The position numbers and the translations under genes are program-made. Shown here one piece after another: positions 24,516-36,413 of a DNA stretch of 64,000 nt. Positions within the stretch are counted from its first letter, which is position 1, and every line of letters begins with the position of its first letter. This DNA comes from Parapristionchus giblindavisi (lineage: Eukaryota > Nematoda > Chromadorea > Rhabditida > Diplogasteridae): NCBI GenBank assembly GCA_943737045.1, contig CALSFV010000237.1:1-64000 (forward strand). Direction: 5' to 3'. The notes beneath the pieces are model-generated. The model worked only from the letters and a program-made list of their open reading frames with translations, made no database searches and was not told the DNA's origin.

Positions 24516-24949
24516 ACCCAGCGTGTCATATACCAAACGAAAGAGCAAAAAATTCTGAGTATTTTGCACGTTCCCATGTTGAACAACGGCCACTTCAGCC
24601 GAATTAACAAAATTGAATTATGCTTTTTTGGCAATAAAGAATTCGTGTCAAGTTAATATATTATCGAATCTTATCGTAGCATATACCACGTGAAAGAGCA
24701 AAAAATTCTGAATAATCTACACTTCAGTTCATGTCAAACTGTAATGCTGTGTTGATTCCACAATGCAATAAGTACAAAAGTAGCTTTCACTCTGATAAGA
24801 CCAAAACAATACCTGAAATGAAAAATTTTCTGCTAAACCCAGCGTGTCATATACCAAACGAAAGAGCAAAAAATTCTGAGTATTTTGCACGTTCCCATGT
24901 TGAACAACGGCCACTTCAGCCGAATTAACAAAATTGAATTATGCTTTTT

Positions 24950-25069
24950 CACAGTATTCTGGTTCAAGCCATTTTGTTTCCATAGCCAGACAAGCGAAAG
25001 ACGATTGCATTTGAGAGAGTTTCTATGTTGAGCGGTCGTTTTGGCTTTCACAGTCTATAGAACATTGTG
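24950..25069 (+). mobile_element. 120-bp insertion of unknown family, copy 2
   Basis: This is the same 120-bp sequence at the same monomer position, 1,087 bp after copy 1 (three monomers plus the 124-bp gain). I see no difference between the copies by eye. The identical insertion point means the pair arose by duplication of a three-monomer block. Confidence 0.6.
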
Positions 25070-26778
25070 TTTTTGGCAATAAAGAATTCGTGTCAAGTTA
25101 ATATATTATCGAATCTTATCGTAGCATATACCACGTGAAAGAGCAAAAAATTCTGAATAATCTACACTTAAGTTCATGTCAAACTGTAATGCTGTGTTGA
25201 TTCCACAATGCAATAAGTACAAAAGTAGCTTTCACTCTGATAAGACCAAAACAATACCTGAAATGAAAAATTTTCTGCTAAACCCAGCGTGTCATATACC
25301 AAACGAAAGAGCAAAAAATTCTGAGTATTTTGCACGTTCCCATGTTGAACAACGGCCACTTCAGCCGAATTAACAAAATTGAATTATGCTTTTTTGGCAA
25401 TAAAGAATTCGTGTCAAGTTAATATATTATCGAATCTTATCGTAGCATATACCACGTGAAAGAGTAAAAAATACTGAATAATCTACACTTCAGTTCATGT
25501 CAAACTGTAATGCTGTGTTGATTCCACAATGCAATAAGTACAAAAGTAGCTTTCACTCTGATAAGACCAAAACAATACCTGAAATGAAAAATTTTCTGCT
25601 AAACCCAGCGTGTCATATACCAAACGAAAGAGCAAAAAATTCTGAGTATTTTGCACGTTCCCATGTTGAACAACGGCCACTTCAGCCGAATTAACAAAAT
25701 TGAATTATGCTTTTTTGGCAATAAAGAATTCGTGTCAAGTTAATATATTATCGAATCTTATCGTAGCATATACCACGTGAAAGAGCAAAAAATTCTGAAT
25801 AATCTACACTTAAGTTCATGTCAAACTGTAATGCTGTGTTGATTCCACAATGCAATAAGTACAAAAGTAGCTTTCACTCTGATAAGACCAAAACAATACC
25901 TGAAATGAAACATTTTCTGCTAAACCCAGCGTGTCATATACCAAACGAAAGAGCAAAAAATTCTGAGTATTTTGCACGTTCCCATGTTGAACAACGGCCA
26001 CTTCAGCCGAATTAACAAAATTGAATTATGCTTTTTTGGCAATAAAGAATTCGTGTCAAGTTAATATATTATCGAATCTTATCGTAGCATATACCACGTG
26101 AAAGAGCAAAAAATTCTGAATAATCTACACTTAAGTTCATGTCAAACTGTAATGCTGTGTTGATTCCACAATGCAATAAGTACAAAAGTAGCTTTCACTC
26201 TGATAAGACCAAAACAATACCTGAAATGAAAAATTTTCTGCTAAACCCAGCGTGTCATATACCAAACGAAAGAGCAAAAAATTCTGAGTATTTTGCACGT
26301 TCCCATGTTGAACAACGGCCACTTCAGCCGAATTAACAAAATTGAATTATGCTTTTTTGGCAATAAAGAATTCGTGTCAAGTTAATATATTATCGAATCT
26401 TATCGTAGCATATACCACGTGAAAGAGTAAAAAATACTGAATAATCTACACTTCAGTTCATGTCAAACTGTAATGCTGTGTTGATTCCACAATGCAATAA
26501 GTACAAAAGTAGCTTTCACTCTGATAAGACCAAAACAATACCTGAAATGAAAAATTTTCTGCTAAACCCAGCGTGTCATATACCAAACGAAAGAGCAAAA
26601 AATTCTGAGTATTTTGCACGTTCCCATGTTGAACAACGGCCACTTCAGCCGAATTAACAAAATTGAATTATGCTTTTTTGGCAATAAAGAATTCGTGTCA
26701 AGTTAATATATTATCGAATCTTATCGTAGCATATACCACGTGAAAGAGCAAAAAATTCTGAATAATCTACACTTAAGT

Positions 26779-29700
26779 TCATGTCAAACTGTAATGCTGT
26801 GTTGATTCCACAATGCAATAAGTACAAAAGTAGCTTTCACTCTGATAAGACCAAAACAATACCTGAAATGAAACATTTTCTGCTAAACCCAGCGTGTCAT
26901 ATACCAAACGAAAGAGCAAAAAATTCTGAGTATTTTGCACGTTCCCATGTTGAACAACGGCCACTTCAGCCGAATTAACAAAATTGAATTATGCTTTTTT
27001 GGCAATAAAGAATTCGTGTCAAGTTAATATATTATCGAATCTTATCGTAGCATATACCACGTGAAAGAGCAAAAAATTCTGAATAATCTACACTTAAGTT
27101 CATGTCAAACTGTAATGCTGTGTTGATTCCACAATGCAATAAGTACAAAAGTAGCTTTCACTCTGATAAGACCAAAACAATACCTGAAATGAAACATTTT
27201 CTGCTAAACCCAGCGTGTCATATACCAAACGAAAGAGCAAAAAATTCTGAGTATTTTGCACGTTCCCATGTTGAACAACGGCCACTTCAGCCGAATTAAC
27301 AAAATTGAATTATGCTTTTTTGGCAATAAAGAATTCGTGTCAAGTTAATATATTATCGAATCTTATCGTAGCATATACCACGTGAAAGAGCAAAAAATTC
27401 TGAATAATCTACACTTAAGTTCATGTCAAACTGTAATGCTGTGTTGATTCCACAATGCAATAAGTACAAAAGTAGCTTTCACTCTGATAAGACCAAAACA
27501 ATACCTGAAATGAAACATTTTCTGCTAAACCCAGCGTGTCATATACCAAACGAAAGAGCAAAAAATTCTGAGTATTTTGCACGTTCCCATGTTGAACAAC
27601 GGCCACTTCAGCCGAATTAACAAAATTGAATTATGCTTTTTTGGCAATAAAGAATTCGTGTCAAGTTAATATATTATCGAATTTTATCGTAGCATATACC
27701 ACGTGAAAGAGCAAAAAATTCTGAATAATCTACACTTAAGTTCATGTCAAACTGTAATGCTGTGTTGATTCCACAATGCAATAAGTACAAAAGTAGCTTT
27801 CACTCTGATAAGACCAAAACAATACCTGAAATGAAACATTTTCTGCTAAACCCAGCGTGTCATATACCAAACGAAAGAGCAAAAAATTCTGAGTATTTTG
27901 CACGTTCCCATGTTGAACAACGGCCACTTCAGCCGAATTAACAAAATTGAATTATGCTTTTTTGGCAATAAAGAATTCGTGTCAAGTTAATATATTATCG
28001 AATCTTATCGTAGCATATACCACGTGAAAGAGCAAAAAATTCTGAATAATCTACACTTAAGTTCATGTCAAACTGTAATGCTGTGTTGATTCCACAATGC
28101 AATAAGTACAAAAGTAGCTTTCACTCTGATAAGACCAAAACAATACCTGAAATGAAACATTTTCTGCTAAACCCAGCGTGTCATATACCAAACGAAAGAG
28201 CAAAAAATTCTGAGTATTTTGCACGTTTCCATGTTGAACAACGGCCACTTCAGCCGAATTAACAAAATTGAATTATGCTTTTTTGGCAATAAAGAATTCG
28301 TGTCAAGTTAATATATTATCGAATCTTATCGTAGCATATACCACGTGAAAGAGCAAAAAATTCTGAATAATCTACACTTAAGTTCATGTCAAACTGTAAT
28401 GCTGTGTTGATTCCACAATGCAATAAGTACAAAAGTAGCTTTCACTCTGATAAGACCAAAACAATACCTGAAATGAAACATTTTCTGCTAAACCCAGCGT
28501 GTCATATACCAAACGAAAGAGCAAAAAATTCTGAGTATTTTGCACGTTCCCATGTTGAACAACGGCCACTTCAGCCGAATTAACAAAATTGAATTATGCT
28601 TTTTTGGCAATAAAGAATTCGTGTCAAGTTAATATATTATCGAATCTTATCGTAGCATATACCACGTGAAAGAGCAAAAAATTCTGAATAATCTACACTT
28701 AAGTTCATGTCAAACTGTAATGCTGTGTTGATTCCACAATGCAATAAGTACAAAAGTAGCTTTCACTCTGATAAGACCAAAACAATACCTGAAATGAAAC
28801 ATTTTCTGCTAAACCCAGCGTGTCATATACCAAACGAAAGAGCAAAAAATTCTGAGTATTTTGCACGTTCCCATGTTGAACAACGGCCACTTCAGCCGAA
28901 TTAACAGAATTGAATTATGCTTTTTTGGCAATAAAGAATTCGTGTCAAGTTAATATATTATCGAATCTTATCGTAGCATATACCACGTGAAAGAGCAAAA
29001 AATTCTGAATAATCTACACTTAAGTTCATGTCAAACTGTAATGCTGTGTTGATTCCACAATGCAATAAGTACAAAAGTAGCTTTCACTCTGATAAGACCA
29101 AAACAATACCTGAAATGAAACATTTTCTGCTAAACCCAGCGTGTCATATACCAAACGAAAGAGCAAAAAATTCTGAGTATTTTGCACGTTCCCATGTTGA
29201 ACAACGGCCACTTCAGCCGAATTAACAAAATTGAATTATGCTTTTTTGGCAATAAAGAATTCGTGTCAAGTTAATATATTATCGAATCTTATCGTAGCAT
29301 ATACCACGTGAAAGAGCAAAAAATTCTGAATAATCTACACTTCAGTTCATGTCAAACTGTAATGCTGTGTTGATTCCACAATGCAATAAGTACAAAAGTA
29401 GCTTTCACTCTGATAAGACCAAAACAATACCTGAAATGAAACATTTTCTGCTAAACCCAGCGTGTCATATACCAAACGAAAGAGCAAAAAATTCTGAGTA
29501 TTTTGCACGTTCCCATGTTGAACAACGGCCACTTCAGCCGAATTAACAAAATTGAATTATGCTTTTTTGGCAATAAAGAATTCGTGTCAAGTAAATATAT
29601 TATCGAATCTTATCGTAGCATATACCACGTGAAAGAGCAAAAAATTCTGAATAATCTACACTTAAGTTCATGTCAAACTGTAATGCTGTGTTGATTCCAC

Positions 29701-32700
29701 AATGCAATAAGTACAAAAGTAGCTTTCACTCTGATAAGACCAAAACAATACCTGAAATGAAACATTTTCTGCTAAACCCAGCGTGTCATATACCAAACGA
29801 AAGAGCAAAAAATTCTGAGTATTTTGCACGTTCCCATGTTGAACAACGGCCACTTCAGCCGAATTAACAAAATTGAATTATGCTTTTTTGGCAATAAAGA
29901 ATTCGTGTCAAGTTAATATATTATCGAATCTTATCGTAGCATATACCACGTGAAAGAGCAAAAAATTCTGAATAATCTACACTTAAGTTCATGTCAAACT
30001 GTAATGCTGTGTTGATTCCACAATGCAATAAGTACAAAAGTAGCTTTCACTCTGATAAGACCAAAACAATACCTGAAATGAAACATTTTCTGCTAAACCC
30101 AGCGTGTCATATACCAAACGAAAGAGCAAAAAATTCTGAGTATTTTGCACGTTCCCATGTTGAACAACGGCCACTTCAGCCGAATTAACAAAATTGAATT
30201 ATGCTTTTTTGGCAATAAAGAATTCGTGTCAAGTTAATATATTATCGAATCTTATCGTAGCATATACCACGTGAAAGAGCAAAAAATTCTGAATAATCTA
30301 CACTTAAGTTCATGTCAAACTGTAATGCTGTGTTGATTCCACAATGCAATAAGTACAAAAGTAGCTTTCACTCTGATAAGACCAAAACAATACCTGAAAT
30401 GAAACATTTTCTGCTAAACCCAGCGTGTCATATACCAAACGAAAGAGCAAAAAATTCTGAGTATTTTGCACGTTCCCATGTTGAACAACGGCCACTTCAG
30501 CCGAATTAACAAAATTGAATTATGCTTTTTTGGCAATAAAGAATTCGTGTCAAGTTAATATATTATCGAATCTTATCGTAGCATATACCACGTGAAAGAG
30601 CAAAAAATTCTGAATAATCTACACTTAAGTTCATGTCAAACTGTAATGCTGTGTTGATTCCACAATGCAATAAGTACAAAAGTAGCTTTCACTCTGATAA
30701 GACCAAAACAATACCTGAAATGAAACATTTTCTGCTAAACCCAGCGTGTCATATACCAAACGAAAGAGCAAAAAATTCTGAGTATTTTGCACGTTCCCAT
30801 GTTGAACAACGGCCACTTCAGCCGAATTAACAAAATTGAATTATGCTTTTTGGCAATAAAGAATTCGTGTCAAGTTAATATATTATCGAATCTTATCGTA
30901 GCATATACCACGTGAAAGAGCAAAAAATTCTGAATAATCTACACTTCAGTTCATGTCAAACTGTAATGCTGTGTTGATTCCACAATGCAATAAGTACAAA
31001 AGTAGCTTTCACTCTGATAAGACCAAAACAATACCTGAAATGAAAAATTTTCTGCTAAACCCAGCGTGTCATATACCAAACGAAAGAGCAAAAAATTCTG
31101 AGTATTTTGCACGTTCCCATGTTGAACAACGGCCACTTCAGCCGAATTAACAAAATTGAATTATGCTTTTTTGGCAATAAAGAATTCGTGTCAAGGTAAT
31201 ATATTATCGAATCTTATCGTAGCATATACCACGTGAAAGAGCAAAAAATTCTGAATAATCTACACTTCAGTTCATGTCAAACTGTAATGCTGTGTTGATT
31301 CCACAATGCAATAAGTACAAAAGTAGCTTTCACTCTGATAAGACCAAAACAATACCTGAAATGAAACATTTTCTGCTAAACCCAGCGTGTCATATACCAA
31401 ACGAAAGAGCAAAAAATTCTGAGTATTTTGCACGTTCCCATGTTGAACAACGGCCACTTCAGCCGAATTAACAAAATTGAATTATGCTTTTTTGGCAATA
31501 AAGAATTCGTGTCAAGTTAATATATTATCGAATCTTATCGTAGCATATACCACGTGAAAGAGCAAAAAATTCTGAATAATCTACACTTCAGTTCATGTCA
31601 AACTGTAATGCTGTGTTGATTCCACAATGCAATAAGTACAAAAGTAGCTTTCACTCTGATAAGACCAAAACAATACCTGAAATGAAAAATTTTCTGCTAA
31701 ACCCAGCGTGTCATATACCAAACGAAAGAGCAAAAAATTCTGAGTATTTTGCACGTTCCCATGTTGAACAACGGCCACTTCAGCCGAATTAACAAAATTG
31801 AATTATGCTTTTTTGGCAATAAAGAATTCGTGTCAAGTTAATATATTATCGAATCTTATCGTAGCATATACCACGTGAAAGAGCAAAAAATTCTGAATAA
31901 TCTACACTTCAGTTCATGTCAAACTGTAATGCTGTGTTGATTCCACAATGCAATAAGTACAAAAGTAGCTTTCACTCTGATAAGACCAAAACAATACCTG
32001 AAATGAAACATTTTCTGCTAAACCCAGCGTGTCATATACCAAACGAAAGAGCAAAAAATTCTGAGTATTTTGCACGTTCCCATGTTGAACAACGGCCACT
32101 TCAGCCGAATTAACAAAATTGAATTATGCTTTTTTGGCAATAAAGAATTCGTGTCAAGTAAATATATTATCGAATCTTATCGTAGCATATACCACGTGAA
32201 AGAGCAAAAAATTCTGAATAATCTACACTTAAGTTCATGTCAAACTGTAATGCTGTGTTGATTCCACAATGCAATAAGTACAAAAGTAGCTTTCACTCTG
32301 ATAAGACCAAAACAATACCTGAAATGAAACATTTTCTGCTAAACCCAGCGTGTCATATACCAAACGAAAGAGCAAAAAATTCTGAGTATTTTGCACGTTC
32401 CCATGTTGAACAACGGCCACTTCAGCCGAATTAACAAAATTGAATTATGCTTTTTTGGCAATAAAGAATTCGTGTCAAGTTAATATATTATCGAATCTTA
32501 TCGTAGCATATACCACGTGAAAGAGCAAAAAATTCTGAATAATCTACACTTAAGTTCATGTCAAACTGTAATGCTGTGTTGATTCCACAATGCAATAAGT
32601 ACAAAAGTAGCTTTCACTCTGATAAGACCAAAACAATACCTGAAATGAAACATTTTCTGCTAAACCCAGCGTGTCATATACCAAACGAAAGAGCAAAAAA

Positions 32701-33397
32701 TTCTGAGTATTTTGCACGTTCCCATGTTGAACAACGGCCACTTCAGCCGAATTAACAAAATTGAATTATGCTTTTTTGGCAATAAAGAATTCGTGTCAAG
32801 TTAATATATTATCGAATCTTATCGTAGCATATACCACGTGAAAGAGCAAAAAATTCTGAATAATCTACACTTAAGTTCATGTCAAACTGTAATGCTGTGT
32901 TGATTCCACAATGCAATAAGTACAAAAGTAGCTTTCACTCTGATAAGACCAAAACAATACCTGAAATGAAACATTTTCTGCTAAACCCAGCGTGTCATAA
33001 ACCAAACGAAAGAGCAAAAAATTCTGAGTATTTTGCACGTTCCCATGTTGAACAACGGCCACTTCAGCCGAATTAACAAAATTGAATTATGCTTTTTTGG
33101 CAATAAAGAATTCGTGTCAAGTTAATATATTATCGAATCTTATCGTAGCATATACCACGTGAAAGAGCAAAAAATTCTGAATAATCTACACTTAAGTTCA
33201 TGTCAAACTGTAATGCTGTGTTGATTCCACAATGCAATAAGTACAAAAGTAGCTTTCACTCTGATAAGACCAAAACAATACCTGAAATGAAACATTTTCT
33301 GCTAAACCCAGCGTGTCATATACCAAACGAAAGAGCAAAAAATTCTGAGTATTTTGCACGTTCCCATGTTGAACAACGGCCACTTCAGCCGAATTAA
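26779..33397 (+). repeat. Type B subtype block with CACTTAAG / GAAACATTTT
   Basis: Almost every monomer has two linked changes: CACTTCAG becomes CACTTAAG (creating CTTAAG) and GAAAAATTTT becomes GAAACATTTT. Four monomers, starting at about 29,349, 30,953, 31,274 and 31,595, have the ordinary state at one or both sites. One monomer near 30,845 is 320 bp (T5 run). The private change GTAAATAT at 29,593 recurs at 32,160, 2,567 bp away, marking an eight-monomer duplication inside the block. Confidence 0.88.
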
Positions 33398-34163
33398 CAA
33401 AATTGAATTATGCTTTTTTGGCAATAAAGAATTCGTGTCAAGTTAATATATTATCGAATCTTATCGTAGCATATACCACGTGAAAGAGCAAAAAATTCTG
33501 AATAATCTACACTTCAGTTCATGTCAAACTGTAATGCTGTGTTGATTCCACAATGCAATAAGTACAAAAGTAGCTTTCACTCTGATAAGACCAAAACAAT
33601 ACCTGAAATGAAAAATTTTCTGCTAAACCCAGCGTGTCATATACCAAACGAAAGAGCAAAAAATTCTGAGTATTTTGCACGTTCCCATGTTGAACAACGG
33701 CCACTTCAGCCGAATTAACAAAATTGAATTATGCTTTTTTGGCAATAAAGAATTCGTGTCAAGTTAATATATTATCGAATCTTATCGTAGCATATACCAC
33801 GTGAAAGAGCAAAAAATTCTGAATAATCTACACTTCAGTTCATGTCAAACTGTAATGCTGTGTTGATTCCACAATGCAATAAGTACAAAAGTAGCTTTCA
33901 CTCTGATAAGACCAAAACAATACCTGAAATGAAAAATTTTCTGCTAAACCCAGCGTGTCATATACCAAACGAAAGAGCAAAAAATTCTGAGTATTTTGCA
34001 CGTTCCCATGTTGAACAACGGCCACTTCAGCCGAATTAACAAAATTGAATTATGCTTTTTTTGGCAATAAAGAATTCGTGTCAAGTTAATATATTATCGA
34101 ATCTTATCGTAGCATATACCACGTGAAAGAGCAAAAAATTCTGAATAATCTACACTTCAGTTC

Positions 34164-36413
34164 ATGTCAAACTGTAATGCTGTGTTGATTCCACAATGCA
34201 ATAAGTACAAAAGTAGCTTTCACTCTGATAAGACCAAAACAATACCTGAAATGAAAAATTTTCTGCTAAACCCAGTGTGTCATATACCAAACGAAAGAGC
34301 AAAAAATTCTGAGTATTTTGCACGTTCCCAGGTTAAACAACGGCCACTTCAGCCGAATTAACAAAATTGAATTATGCTTTTTTGGCAATAAAGAATTCGT
34401 GTCAAGTTAATATATTATCGAATCTTATCGTAGCATATACCACGTGAAAGAGCAAAAAAATTTGAATAATCTACACTTCAGTTCATGTCAAACTGTAATG
34501 CTGTGTTGATTCCACAACGCAATAAGTACAAAAAGTAGCTTTCACTCTGATAAGACTAAAGCAATACCTGAAATGAAAAATTTTCTGCTAAACCCAGCGT
34601 GTCATATACCAAACGAAAGAGCAAAAAATTCTGAGTATTTTGCACGTTCCCATGTTGAACAACGGCCACTTCAGCCGAATTAACAAAATTGAATTATGCT
34701 TTTTTGGCAATAAAGAATTCGTGTCAAGTTAATATATTATCGAATCTTATCGTAGCATATACCACGTGAAAGAGCAAAAAATTCTGAATAATCTACACTT
34801 CAGTTCATGTCAAACTGTAATGCTGTGTTGATTCCACAATGCAATAAGTACAAAAGTAGCTTTCACTCTGATAAGACCAAAACAATACCTGAAATGAAAA
34901 ATTTTCTGCTAAACCCAGCGTGTCATATACCAAACGAAAGAGCAAAAAATTCTGAGTATTTTGCACGTTCCCATGTTGAACAACGGCCACTTCAGCCGAA
35001 TTAACAAAATTGAATTATGCTTTTTTGGCAATAAAGAATTCGTGTCAAGTTAATATATTATCGAATCTTATCGTAGCATATACCACGTGAAAGAGCAAAA
35101 AATTCTGAATAATCTACACTTCAGTTCATGTCAAACTGTAATGCTGTGTTGATTCCACAATGCAATAAGTACAAAAGTAGCTTTCACTCTGATAAGACCA
35201 AAACAATACCTGAAATGAAAAATTTTCTGCTAAACCCAGCGTGTCATATACCAAACGAAAGAGCAAAAAATTCTGAGTATTTTGCACGTTCCCATGTTGA
35301 ACAACGGCCACTTCAGCCGAATTAACAAAATTGAATTATGCTTTTTTTGGCAATAAAGAATTCGTGTCAAGTTAATATATTATCGAATCTTATCGTAGCA
35401 TATACCACGTGAAAGAGCAAAAAATTCTGAATAATCTACACTTCAGTTCATGTCAAACTGTAATGCTGTGTTGATTCCACAATGCAATAAGTACAAAAGT
35501 AGCTTTCACTCTGATAAGACCAAAACAATACCTGAAATGAAAAATTTTCTGCTAAACCCAGTGTGTCATATACCAAACGAAAGAGCAAAAAATTCTGAGT
35601 ATTTTGCACGTTCCCAGGTTAAACAACGGCCACTTCAGCCGAATTAACAAAATTGAATTATGCTTTTTTGGCAATAAAGAATTCGTGTCAAGTTAATATA
35701 TTATCGAATCTTATCGTAGCATATACCACGTGAAAGAGCAAAAAAATTTGAATAATCTACACTTCAGTTCATGTCAAACTGTAATGCTGTGTTGATTCCA
35801 CAACGCAATAAGTACAAAAAGTAGCTTTCACTCTGATAAGACTAAAGCAATACCTGAAATGAAAAATTTTCTGCTAAACCCAGCGTGTCATATACCAAAC
35901 GAAAGAGCAAAAAATTCTGAGTATTTTGCACGTTCCCATGTTGAACAACGGCCACTTCAGCCGAATTAACAAAATTGAATTATGCTTTTTTGGCAATAAA
36001 GAATTCGTGTCAAGTTAATATATTATCGAATCTTATCGTAGCATATACCACGTGAAAGAGCAAAAAATTCTGAATAATCTACACTTCAGTTCATGTCAAA
36101 CTGTAATGCTGTGTTGATTCCACAATGCAATAAGTACAAAAGTAGCTTTCACTCTGATAAGACCAAAACAATACCTGAAATGAAAAATTTTCTGCTAAAC
36201 CCAGCGTGTCATATACCAAACGAAAGAGCAAAAAATTCTGAGTATTTTGCACGTTCCCATGTTGAACAACGGCCACTTCAGCCGAATTAACAAAATTGAA
36301 TTATGCTTTTTTGGCAATAAAGAATTCGTGTCAAGTTAATATATTATCGAATCTTATCGTAGCATATACCACGTGAAAGAGCAAAAAATTTTGAATAATC
36401 TACACTTCAGTTC
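34164..36413 (+). repeat. 1,286-bp tetrameric duplication
   Basis: A set of rare variants recurs at an offset of 1,286 bp: CAGTGTGTC near 34,275 and 35,561, CCAGGTTAAAC, AAAAAAATTTG near 34,456 and 35,742, an extra A in TACAAAAAGTAG, and GACTAAAGC. The unit is four monomers, two of them 322 bp. The first three monomers of the second copy match the first copy. The fourth carries CAACGC and TACAGAAG instead, so the second copy ends near 36,413. Confidence 0.87.

Larger units (their letters stand above)
23863..27101 (+). repeat. Trimeric higher-order repeat with and without the 120-bp insertion
   Basis: Every third monomer carries GAGTAAAAAATACTG instead of GAGCAAAAAATTCTG, with the private T at 24,378, 25,465 and 26,428. 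The spacings are 1,087 bp (insertion present) and 963 bp (insertion absent). In each trimer this monomer reads CACTTCAG and the one before it CACTTAAG. This gives three units: an insertion precedes units 1 and 2, and no insertion lies between units 2 and 3. Confidence 0.85.
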
